DNA of 7,344 nucleotides from Oscillospiraceae bacterium (GTDB lineage: Bacteria > Bacillota > Clostridia > Oscillospirales > Acutalibacteraceae). The stretch lies in contig CADBMQ010000017.1 in NCBI GenBank assembly GCA_902795765.1, forward strand, positions 1 through 7,344. The letters run 5' to 3'. A program made the translations under genes and the position numbers. Shown in pieces: positions 1 to 6,938 of this stretch (positions are counted from its first letter, which is position 1; the number at the start of each line of letters is the position of its first letter). The notes beneath the pieces are model-generated. The model worked only from the letters and a program-made list of their open reading frames with translations, made no database searches and was not told where the DNA came from.

Positions 1-473
1 GCACCTTTTGTCGCAGAATATACCGACTCGCAAGAGCCACCAATCACACCCCACATAGACGAAACATTGACAATACTGCCCGACTTCGCTTTAACCATCG
101 GCACAAGCACCGCACGAGTCATATTAAATGTACCGCCAACATTAACTGCCATAACACGAGAAAAATCATCATCAGTCGTGTCAACAATCATCTTGTAAAG
201 TGCAATACCTGCATTATTCACAAGCACATCAGGGCAACCGAGTGACTCGCAAATTTGAGTTATGGCATTTTCACATTCGTAACTGTCTGCCACATCGAAA
301 ACAAAACTTTCTGCACAAACACCATACTCACGAGCAAGCGAGCAAACCTCATCAGCGAGAGCCTTATTATCACGGCAACAAACTGCCAAATCATACCCGT
401 CACGAGCGAGTTTCAAAGCAGTCGCACGGCCGATGCCACGAGATGCTCCCGTGATAATAGCGACTTTACTCAT
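1..473 (-). CDS. SDR-family NAD(P)-dependent oxidoreductase, YmfI-like (C-terminus cut by window edge)
   Basis: A short-chain dehydrogenase/reductase of which the first 157 residues are visible; the remaining part, roughly a third, lies beyond position 1. Seen: the Rossmann dinucleotide motif TGASRGIG (residues 8-15), an acidic residue in FDV at 60, the structural motif NNAG (86-89), Asn111, Ser138/139, and the catalytic YSATK with Tyr152 and Lys156. The stretch SSMWGVIGGSCES before the Tyr resembles YmfI-type proteins (named elongation factor P 5-aminopentanone reductase in Bacillus) more than classical FabG, which usually has a NAGQxNY-like stretch there. That assignment is from memory of the family; FabG-like 3-oxoacyl-ACP reductase is the alternative. 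The ATG lies inside the end of the upstream gene (ATGAGTAA, 8-nt overlap), without a clear Shine-Dalgarno sequence, so translation is probably coupled. No in-frame upstream start is evident. Confidence 0.9.
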   Translation of the reverse strand, partial: MSKVAIITGASRGIGRATALKLARDGYDLAVCCRDNKALADEVCSLAREYGVCAESFVFDVADSYECENAITQICESLGCPDVLVNNAGIALYKMIVDTTDDDFSRVMAVNVGGTFNMTRAVLVPMVKAKSGSIVNVSSMWGVIGGSCESVYSATKG

Positions 474-1674
474 ATTTCAAAAAATTCGGCATAAGTGTGG
501 TGCTTTCGTCAATAAACAATCCTGTTTCACGAGCCGATTTCTCGCAGAAAAGGTCAACACCGTCAGCCTCTTTGCCACTATCGTAAATCATAAACGGCAC
601 AGGTTCGCTTGTATGAGTGCGAATGTCGAGCGGAGTCGGGTGGTCGGGCATAATAAGAATTTTAAATCTGTCATACTCTTTAAGTTTTTCAAGCATCGGA
701 GCAAGAACTTTCTCGTCAATAAGTTCAATAGCCTTAACTTTGTTATCAATTTCGCCTCTGTGACCACATTCGTCGGGTGCTTCAAGATGAACGTAAACCA
801 AATCAGCACCGTCATCCAAAAGGTCAGCAGCAGCCTTTGCCTTTGCGTCAAAGTCGGTGTCGATATAACCTGTAACGCCGTCAATTTCAGCAACCTTCAT
901 ACCCGACAACTTGCCGATACCACGAATAAGGTCAACTGCCGAAACAACTGCACCGCTGATACCGAATTTGTCAGAGAACATTTCGAGATTAGGACGTTTG
1001 CCCTCGCCCCAAAACCAAGCACTGTTAGCAGGACGTTTGCCCTCTGCAACACGCTTTTTGTTGACAGGGTGGTTTTCCAAAACTTCAACGCTCTCACGCA
1101 TAATCTCAACAAATTCAGCAGCCTCAGGTACTTTCGAGAGATAGTCGCCAATAACTCTGCCTGAAATATCGTGAGGCGGAGTGAAATCGAGTCCCAATTT
1201 AGCACCGTCTGCAACAAGACAATGACGGTATTGAACACCTGTGTAGAAGTGCAAACGTTCTGTACCGAAATGTTCTTCGAGAGCCTTGATAAGCTCGTCA
1301 GCTTCAGGAGTTGAAATGTCGCCACCACAGTAGTCAACCATAGTGCGGTCTTCATAGCGGTCAGCATCCGACAATGTAACGAGATTGCAACGCATAGCAA
1401 TTTCGCTATCAGCGAGTTCAATGCCGAGATTAGCGGCTTCAAGCGGAGAACGGCCCGAATAGCATGTACGAGCGTCATATCCCATAACCGAAAGGTTAGC
1501 AACATCCGAACCGGGTTTCAAACCCTCGCCAACCGTTTTGCAAATACCAACCGTAGCAGTCTTTGCAAGCATATCCATATTCGGCTTTTTTGCCACCTGC
1601 ATCGGAGTTTTACCCGAAAGTTTTTCACCAGGTGTGTCAGCCATACCATCACACAAAAGAACCATATACTTCAT
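466..1674 (-). CDS. apgM: Cofactor-independent phosphoglycerate mutase, archaeal type (ApgM / proposed homoserine kinase subgroup)
   Basis: A 402-residue member of the alkaline-phosphatase superfamily. ApgM enzymes interconvert 3- and 2-phosphoglycerate in glycolysis via a phosphoserine; a bacterial subgroup has been proposed to act as an alternative homoserine kinase in threonine synthesis. Seen: the metal-binding start LLCDGMAD (Asp9), the nucleophile motif PGSDVANLS (Ser56), HLEAPDECGH (Asp301, His305), MPDHPTP (Asp344, His345) and RTHTSEPVPF (His354). All expected metal ligands and the serine are present, so the enzyme should be active. The WFWGEGKRP stretch (220-228) recalls the proposed homoserine kinase subgroup, so the substrate is uncertain. 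I chose ATG 1674 because the family begins with MKY followed by the first metal motif. The in-frame TTG at 1686 abuts AGGAAAGG directly and cannot use it. The gene starts 18 nt after the PurL-like gene and overlaps the SDR gene by 8 nt. Confidence 0.92.
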   Translation of the reverse strand: MKYMVLLCDGMADTPGEKLSGKTPMQVAKKPNMDMLAKTATVGICKTVGEGLKPGSDVANLSVMGYDARTCYSGRSPLEAANLGIELADSEIAMRCNLVTLSDADRYEDRTMVDYCGGDISTPEADELIKALEEHFGTERLHFYTGVQYRHCLVADGAKLGLDFTPPHDISGRVIGDYLSKVPEAAEFVEIMRESVEVLENHPVNKKRVAEGKRPANSAWFWGEGKRPNLEMFSDKFGISGAVVSAVDLIRGIGKLSGMKVAEIDGVTGYIDTDFDAKAKAAADLLDDGADLVYVHLEAPDECGHRGEIDNKVKAIELIDEKVLAPMLEKLKEYDRFKILIMPDHPTPLDIRTHTSEPVPFMIYDSGKEADGVDLFCEKSARETGLFIDESTTLMPNFLKYE

Positions 1675-1686
1675 TTTCTTCAACAA

Positions 1687-1694
1687 CCTTTCCT
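1687..1694 (-). promoter_or_regulatory. Shine-Dalgarno of the apgM-type gene, overlapping the upstream stop
   Basis: AGGAAAGG on the minus strand overlaps the TAG stop of the PurL-like gene (1693-1695). It lies 12 nt before ATG 1674, slightly longer than ideal, but directly abuts TTG 1686, which argues for the ATG start. The arrangement suggests re-initiation by ribosomes finishing the upstream gene. Confidence 0.6.
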
Positions 1695-4600
1695 AAATGC
1701 TGAAATATTTAATACCCGATTCAAAGATTTTCTGGTCTTTGTTTCCGGGAATATTAACATAACAATCCTTACCTCGGCGTTCGCTATGCCCCATCTTACC
1801 GAATATTCTTCCGTCAGCAGAAGACAAACCTTCAATAGCGAGCAAAGAGCCGTTCGGGTTAAATGGCATATCCGATGCAACTTTGCCGTTTATATCGACA
1901 TACTGCGTTGCAATTTGACCTTGACGCACCATACGATTTAAAATGTTCGCAGAAGCCATAAATCTGCCGTACTTATGCGAAACAGCAACAGTATGTATAT
2001 CACCAACTTCGCAACCCGAGAGCCACGGAGAATTAACCGAGGTAACACGAGTGTAAGCCATCTGCGAAATATGCGTACCGACAGTGTTCATAGTCAAAGT
2101 AGCCTCATTTTCATCGTGACTCAAAATATCGCCACGAGTGATAAGACCAAGTCGCAAAAGTGCGTGAAATCCTTCGCCAAGACCGAGAATAAGACCTTTT
2201 CGATTGTGTAGAAGTTCCATAATAGCCTCTGCGATTTTCGGATTTCTAAGCGACTGCGCAATATATTTACCTGCACCGTTTGGCTCGTCACAACCTGCAA
2301 CACCGCCTGGCAAAGTGATAATCTGCGACTGACTAATTGCGTCTGCAAGTGCTTGTGCTGATTCAGCAATATCGTCTGCGGTTCTGTCACGCATAACCAC
2401 GATTTTAGCAGTACCACCGGCACGTTCAAAAGCCCTTGCACAGTCGAATTCGCCACTCGTACCTGCAAAAACAGGGATAACAACCTGTGGAGATGCAGTT
2501 CCGACAAGTGGAGCAACCTTGCTTCTCTCATTGTAGAACGGCACATCAACTAATTGAGCGCCTTTTTCTGCAACGGTCGGATAAATGCTTTCAAGTTTTG
2601 ATGTGTACGCATTTAAAGCGTCGTCCATTTCAATTTCGTTAAGTCCAAAACGGAAAACTTCTCTCGGAGTGGTTTTACCGATAATAACAGTATTCATACC
2701 AGCAAAAGCAGACGGATTTTCAGTCTCGACAATAATCGAAGCGGTAATCGGAGAGAAGAGAGTCTGCATATCGAGCGGCTCAAAATCGACACCGATTCTA
2801 TTACCAAAACTCATCTTAGCAACTGCCGCCGCAATACCACCTTCTTTTACAACCGAAGCCGCCAAAACCTTGCCGTTTTGCGAAAGGAAGTGGAACTGAC
2901 GATACATAACACGAGCCTTATCAAAGTCGGGCATACGTGTTTTCGGAATAACGGGCATCGGAATAAGAAGAATAGTCGATTCCGATTTTTTAAACGAAGC
3001 AGAAATCGTATTTGACGCTTTCGACATCGACAAAGCAAACGAAATAAGCGTTGGCGGAACATCTATATCTTCGTAAGAACCACTCATCGAGTCCTTACCG
3101 CCGACAGCCGCAACACCCATACCAACTTGTGCCGCAAAAGCACCAAGCAAAGCGGCAGTAGGTCTGCCCCAACGAGCAGGAACGGAGTTGAGATGTTCGA
3201 AATACTCTTGGAATGTCAAGCGAACGTGAGTTGGATTAGCACCAACCGCCGCAATCTTTGAAAGACTTTCCATAACAGCAAAAGCCGAGCCGTGGAACGG
3301 ACTTTCCTCTGTAACTTTCGGAGTGAAACCGTAACTCATAACTGTAACGTCGTCCGTCTCACCTTTCAAAACAGGCAACTTCGCAATCATCGCCTCTTCG
3401 GGTGTCATTTGATACTTACCACCATACGGCATAAGTACAGTACTTGCACCGACAGACGAGTCGAAAATCTGCGATAAACCTTTTTGCGATGCAACTTCAA
3501 GACGAGATAGATTTTTAATAAATGCCTCGGGAATTTCAAGACCTGCAAGACATTCGGGCAGTTCGTTTCGGTAGTCGGTGTTTTTTGAAACACCACCGAT
3601 ATAAACAGACTCTTGTTTTGCAACACCGCCTCTTTCCAAGAAAGCGTGATGAATATTTGCAATGCACTTGCCAAAACGGTAAACTTTTAAAACAGGCTCA
3701 TCGCAAACAACTGCAATAGTATTAACTTCAAGATTTTCTTCAAGTGCATACTTTTCAAATTTCGGGAAATTATCTTTTTCGATAACAAAAACAAGTTGCT
3801 CGTTCGACTCGGAAATAGCAATCTGAACAGAGTCAAGATCATTGTATTTGAGCGGAACTTTATCGAGGTCAATGATAACACCGTCGCACATTTCTGCAAC
3901 TGCAATACACAAACCACCTGCACCAATATCATTACCACGCTTTATCATCGAGGAAACATTGGGATTACGAATAAGTCTCTGCAAACGGCGTTCGATAGTC
4001 GGATCGCCATTTTGAACGGTAACATTTTTCTCATCAACCGAACGTTTGGTTTGTACCTTTGAAGAGACAGTAGCGTGACCGCAACCGTCACCGCTTGTCT
4101 TACCACCAACAAGCACAACAACATCGCCGTCATTAGGCTTTGCTCTGTTTACATTTGCTTTTGGAGACGCACCAACAACCACACTTGTTTCAAGTCGTTT
4201 TGCAACATAACCTTCGTGGTACAACTCGCTTGTCAAACCTGTTGCAATACCTGCCGTGTTGCTGTATGACGAAAAACCGTCTGCCGCACCTTTTGAAATA
4301 AATCTTTGCGGAATTTTGCCCTTAATCGTCTGTGAAACGGGAGCAGTTGGATCTCCTGAGCCACTAACACGCATAGCCTGATAAACATAAGATCTGCCCG
4401 AAAGCGGATCACGAACAGCACCACCGATAGCCGCTGCCGCACCATTGAACGGAGCAGTTTCTGTCGGCAAATTGCTTGTTTCGTTTTTAAATTGCACAAG
4501 CCATTGTTCAACCATACCGTTAACTTCAACAGGCACTTGAATTGAACAAGCATTCGGCTCTGCCGACTCGTCAAAATCGGGAACAGTACCACGTCTGCGA

Positions 4601-5442
4601 AGCAGTTTCAATCCGATAGTCGCAATATCCATAAGTGTAATCGGATAATCACGATCGCCATAAATCTCTCTGCGAGCAGAGTAATATTCGTCAAGTGCCA
4701 TCTTAATCGGAGCATTAAGCTCGGCATCTGCAACATCAATCGAGCGAATTGAAGTGTTGAATGTGTTGTGACGGCAATGGTCAGACCAGTATTCGTCAAT
4801 GAGTTTTAACTCGACAAGGTACGGATTTCGCTCACACTTTTTAAAGTAGTCACGGCAATAACTCAAACTCTCGCTCGACATTGTGAACTTCATTCGTCTA
4901 TGTAAATCGAAAACTTCGAGATCGTTTAATTCAATGAATTTAAGCGGTTCAAGTTCTTCGACTTTACTATCTTTGCGTTCAAGAGTAATCGGCTTGCGCT
5001 CGGAAACGATTTCGCTGTAAATGTTATTTGCGAAATGATTTTTAATTCTTTCCAAATCAAGGCTGTTAATCTTGCCATTCAAAGCAACAACTCTTGCAGA
5101 TGCAACATTGATATTCCCGTCTCCCACAAGCAGTTTAATACAAGCTTTCGAAAATGTTTCGGAAGCCTCAGTTTTGTAGTTAAGCGGAATGTAAGAAAAA
5201 TGTTGCCAAGACTCGGTAACGGGCAAAAAGTCGGTAAAAACATTGTCCACGTCAGGGAGTGTGAAAATATTATCTCTTGCATTTTGAAAATCGGCATCGT
5301 CAAGACCTTCAATGTCATATCGTTCGAACAAACGAAGTTGAGAATTCGGGTCGATACCGAACACCGAAATCAACTCTTTCAACATCTGTTCAGCCTCAAC
5401 ATCAAAGCCTTTTTTCTTTTCAATATATAACCTGCGTATCAT
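1693..5442 (-). CDS. purL: PurL-family phosphoribosylformylglycinamidine synthase (fused PurL-PurQ) with substituted catalytic motifs
   Basis: A full-length 1249-residue protein with the layout of the long clostridial PurL, which in purine synthesis makes FGAM from FGAR, ATP and glutamine in the cytoplasm. Domains: PurS-like N-terminal region (1-150), linker with WSDHCRHNTF (219-228), first synthase half (230-610), second ADP-binding half (650-960) with GGKYQMTPEEAM, SPFHG and GGKDSMSG (781-788), and class I glutaminase (985-1249). The second half is well conserved. Key sites are not. ETHNHP is ETSNLP (321-326). The TGRDGCGGATGSS loop expected in relatives is TSGDGCGHATVSS (449-461). ISESQERM is ISESNEQL (543-550). 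The glutaminase nucleophile in LGICNGFQ is Gly1089 in LGLGEGFH, although His1219 and Glu1221 of the triad remain. Membership of the family is certain; FGAM synthase activity is doubtful, and it may be a non-catalytic paralogue. No other pur gene is adjacent. ATG 5442 follows GAAAGGA by 13 nt. Confidence 0.93.
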   Translation of the reverse strand: MIRRLYIEKKKGFDVEAEQMLKELISVFGIDPNSQLRLFERYDIEGLDDADFQNARDNIFTLPDVDNVFTDFLPVTESWQHFSYIPLNYKTEASETFSKACIKLLVGDGNINVASARVVALNGKINSLDLERIKNHFANNIYSEIVSERKPITLERKDSKVEELEPLKFIELNDLEVFDLHRRMKFTMSSESLSYCRDYFKKCERNPYLVELKLIDEYWSDHCRHNTFNTSIRSIDVADAELNAPIKMALDEYYSARREIYGDRDYPITLMDIATIGLKLLRRRGTVPDFDESAEPNACSIQVPVEVNGMVEQWLVQFKNETSNLPTETAPFNGAAAAIGGAVRDPLSGRSYVYQAMRVSGSGDPTAPVSQTIKGKIPQRFISKGAADGFSSYSNTAGIATGLTSELYHEGYVAKRLETSVVVGASPKANVNRAKPNDGDVVVLVGGKTSGDGCGHATVSSKVQTKRSVDEKNVTVQNGDPTIERRLQRLIRNPNVSSMIKRGNDIGAGGLCIAVAEMCDGVIIDLDKVPLKYNDLDSVQIAISESNEQLVFVIEKDNFPKFEKYALEENLEVNTIAVVCDEPVLKVYRFGKCIANIHHAFLERGGVAKQESVYIGGVSKNTDYRNELPECLAGLEIPEAFIKNLSRLEVASQKGLSQIFDSSVGASTVLMPYGGKYQMTPEEAMIAKLPVLKGETDDVTVMSYGFTPKVTEESPFHGSAFAVMESLSKIAAVGANPTHVRLTFQEYFEHLNSVPARWGRPTAALLGAFAAQVGMGVAAVGGKDSMSGSYEDIDVPPTLISFALSMSKASNTISASFKKSESTILLIPMPVIPKTRMPDFDKARVMYRQFHFLSQNGKVLAASVVKEGGIAAAVAKMSFGNRIGVDFEPLDMQTLFSPITASIIVETENPSAFAGMNTVIIGKTTPREVFRFGLNEIEMDDALNAYTSKLESIYPTVAEKGAQLVDVPFYNERSKVAPLVGTASPQVVIPVFAGTSGEFDCARAFERAGGTAKIVVMRDRTADDIAESAQALADAISQSQIITLPGGVAGCDEPNGAGKYIAQSLRNPKIAEAIMELLHNRKGLILGLGEGFHALLRLGLITRGDILSHDENEATLTMNTVGTHISQMAYTRVTSVNSPWLSGCEVGDIHTVAVSHKYGRFMASANILNRMVRQGQIATQYVDINGKVASDMPFNPNGSLLAIEGLSSADGRIFGKMGHSERRGKDCYVNIPGNKDQKIFESGIKYFSI

Positions 5443-5455
5443 AAAGATTGACCAA

Positions 5456-5462
5456 TCCTTTC
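5456..5462 (-). promoter_or_regulatory. Shine-Dalgarno of the PurL-like gene
   Basis: GAAAGGA on the minus strand lies 13 nt before ATG 5442. The spacing is on the long side, but no other in-frame start codon lies nearer to it and the N-terminus (MIRRLYIEKK) matches the start of related long PurL proteins as I recall them. Confidence 0.5.
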
Positions 5463-5485
5463 AAGTCAGCCTGTAAATCAAACTA

Positions 5486-5491
5486 ATTATA
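5486..5491 (-). promoter_or_regulatory. Possible -10 element for the minus-strand operon
   Basis: TATAAT on the minus strand, 43 nt before the PurL-like start. No good -35 hexamer sits 16-18 nt upstream (TGGCTG at 17 nt; TTGTGG at 20 nt). An alternative -10 is TAAAAT at 5495-5500. The promoter may be weak or activator-dependent. Confidence 0.3.
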
Positions 5492-5500
5492 ATTATTTTA

Positions 5501-5519
5501 CCACAAATCAGCCACAAAT
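5501..5519. repeat. Short direct repeat CCACAAAT x2, 11-bp period
   Basis: CCACAAAT occurs at 5501-5508 and again at 5512-5519, start to start 11 bp, about one helical turn. Read on the minus strand it is ATTTGTGG twice, just upstream of the possible -10 of the PurL-like operon, where the -35 region would lie. A regulator binding site is possible. It does not resemble the Bacillus PurR box. Confidence 0.45.
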
Positions 5520-5545
5520 GGAATAGTAAAATTAAATTTTTTAAG

Positions 5546-5574
5546 TTGCTTTTTTAGTGAAAAATTGATATAAT
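5546..5574 (+). promoter_or_regulatory. SigA-type promoter for the exonuclease-ybaK-dus operon
   Basis: TTGCTT (5546-5551), a 17-bp spacer and a perfect TATAAT (5569-5574), preceded by AT-rich sequence that could act as an UP element. Transcription would start near 5581, giving a leader of about 28 nt before the TTG start at 5609. Confidence 0.6.
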
Positions 5575-5608
5575 AATAGAAATGCTATGGTAGAAAAGAA
5601 GTGTAAAC

Positions 5609-6472
5609 TTGCAGTACGTTATTTTTGACCTCGAATGGAACTGTACACATATAGGAAAAGACGCTTTTTTGAACGAGATAATCGAAATTGGTGCAGTAAA
5701 ACTCGATTCGCAACTAAACGAAATCGGCAGATTTTCTGAACTTATATGTCCCAAAAAGGGTAAACGACTTAATAAATATGTTCGTGGACTAACTCATATA
5801 GACGAAAACGAACTCAAATCGGCAGACGATTTGCATAACGTTTTAAAGCGATTTAAAACTTTTTGCAAAGGCGATACTTTGTTTATGAGTTGGTCGGATA
5901 CCGACTTGCACGTTTTCCTTGAAAACTATCGCTTTTTCTATCATACCAATCGCATAGGATTTATCAAAAAGTATGCAGATTTGCAAAAATATGTTATGAG
6001 AAAACTTGAAATCGGGGCGGGAAGTCAGCCGTCACTCTCGGCAGTTGCTGAACGGCTTGAAATACCCGATGATACGGTTTCATATCATCGTGCGTGTGAC
6101 GATAGCGCAGTATGTGGCGAGATTTTGCGTCGCACATTCAATCAATCAGACCTCAAAAATTACATTTGCGTTATGGACGATGAATATTACAATCGCTTGA
6201 ACTTCAAGGCATATTATATCAGCTCAATGGACGATCCGAATTTCGATATAAACGATTTCGGGCGTGAATGTCCTGATTGCAAAATAAAACTCAATCCAAC
6301 GGGCAAAATTAAATTCTATAACGGTTCATTTTCGAGAAAATACGAGTGCCAGAATTGCAAAAAGCGGTATAAGTTGTTTGTGAAAATTCGCAAAACCTAT
6401 GACAATGCGATAAAGAAAATCCGTTTTGTAGAGATAAAGGAGAAGAAGTCGGAAGATGAGCGAAAAGACTAA
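5609..6472 (+). CDS. DEDDh-family 3'-5' exonuclease with C-terminal zinc ribbon
   Basis: A 287-residue DnaQ/KapD-like exonuclease. Enzymes of this fold remove nucleotides from the 3' end of DNA or RNA using two metal ions. Seen: Exo I motif FDLEW (Asp7, Glu9), NEIIEIGAV (22-30), RGLTHID (59-65), an Exo II region SWSDTDLHVF (Asp97 or Asp99) and Exo III YHRACDD (His160, Asp165), so the catalytic set appears complete through about residue 180. The C-terminal part carries CPDC (221-224) and CQNC (247-250), a probable four-cysteine zinc ribbon, followed by a lysine-rich tail suited to nucleic-acid binding. The start is TTG at 5609, since the conserved motif begins six residues later; AAGAAGTG (5596-5603) is a plausible ribosome site 5 nt upstream. 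The stop overlaps ybaK by 17 nt. The substrate cannot be read from sequence; a tRNA or small-RNA role is a guess from the neighbours. Confidence 0.88.
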   Translation: MQYVIFDLEWNCTHIGKDAFLNEIIEIGAVKLDSQLNEIGRFSELICPKKGKRLNKYVRGLTHIDENELKSADDLHNVLKRFKTFCKGDTLFMSWSDTDLHVFLENYRFFYHTNRIGFIKKYADLQKYVMRKLEIGAGSQPSLSAVAERLEIPDDTVSYHRACDDSAVCGEILRRTFNQSDLKNYICVMDDEYYNRLNFKAYYISSMDDPNFDINDFGRECPDCKIKLNPTGKIKFYNGSFSRKYECQNCKKRYKLFVKIRKTYDNAIKKIRFVEIKEKKSEDERKD

Positions 6473-6938
6473 TGTAATGCGTTTGCTCGACCAAAAGAAA
6501 ATTCCTTATAAAGAGTTCTACTATAACGGAGAGGGATTGAGCGGAGAGCAGATAGCAAAGGTACTCAGCGAACCTGTCGAGCGAGTGTTCAAAACGCTTG
6601 TAACGGTTTCAAAGTCGGGCAAACACTATGTTTTTATGGTACCCGTAGCTGAGGAACTCGATTTAAAACGTGCCGCAAAAGCGGTGTCGGAAAAGTCGAT
6701 AGATATGATAAAATCGAAAGAACTTCTGCCACTAACAGGCTATATTCATGGTGGTTGTTCGCCAATCGGAATGAAAAAATCGTTCCCGACAGTAATTGAT
6801 GAAACAGCGAATAATTTTGATAAAATATTTTTCAGTGCAGGAAGAGTCGGAGCGCAAGTCGAAGTAAGTGTCAAAGACTTGCAAAAGGCAGTGCGACTCA
6901 AATTTGAAAGTATAACAGTACGGGAGGAAACGCTTTGA
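6456..6938 (+). CDS. ybaK: YbaK/EbsC-family Cys-tRNA(Pro)/aminoacyl-tRNA deacylase
   Basis: A 160-residue single-domain protein of the usual family length. YbaK proteins hydrolyse Cys-tRNA(Pro) mischarged by prolyl-tRNA synthetase, acting in trans as a translation quality-control step; some relatives have other aminoacyl-tRNA specificities. Seen: VFKTLV with the conserved substrate-binding Lys46, PVAEELDLKRAAKA (63-76), and the family signature HGGCSPIGMKK (98-108), all intact. ATG 6456 lies within the end of the exonuclease gene. AAAGGAG (6436-6442) precedes it by 13 nt and GGAAG touches it directly, so coupling to the upstream gene is likely. The next in-frame ATG (6477) is 34 nt from the Shine-Dalgarno and would shorten the N-terminus. 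The TGA stop overlaps the next gene's TTG start. Confidence 0.94.
   Translation: MSEKTNVMRLLDQKKIPYKEFYYNGEGLSGEQIAKVLSEPVERVFKTLVTVSKSGKHYVFMVPVAEELDLKRAAKAVSEKSIDMIKSKELLPLTGYIHGGCSPIGMKKSFPTVIDETANNFDKIFFSAGRVGAQVEVSVKDLQKAVRLKFESITVREETL
6922..6927 (+). promoter_or_regulatory. Shine-Dalgarno that fixes the dus TTG start
   Basis: GGGAGG, near-perfect, 7 nt before TTG 6935. It supports the TTG start overlapping the ybaK stop (TTGA), since no ATG or GTG is available at suitable distance. Confidence 0.75.

Noticed and set aside
433..1164. 243-codon open frame on the plus strand inside the apgM-type gene
   Set aside because: It is antisense to a strongly conserved enzyme, shows no recognisable motif and has no ribosome site; a shadow of codon bias.
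5035..5430. 131-codon open frame on the plus strand opposite the PurL-like N-terminus
   Set aside because: Antisense to conserved PurL coding sequence, with no family features.
5484..5495. Perfect 12-bp palindrome TAATTATAATTA
   Set aside because: Made only of A and T in a very AT-rich stretch that also holds the possible -10 box; likely by chance, and too weak for a terminator.
5443..5608. Intergenic region searched for a riboswitch, purine aptamer, tRNA, terminator or PurR box
   Set aside because: None found; the region is short and AT-rich and shows only promoter-like elements and the short direct repeat.
5587..5628. Tiny ATG open frame (13 codons) overlapping the exonuclease start as a possible leader peptide
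   Set aside because: No Shine-Dalgarno sequence, no regulatory codon run and no attenuator-like hairpin; probably chance.
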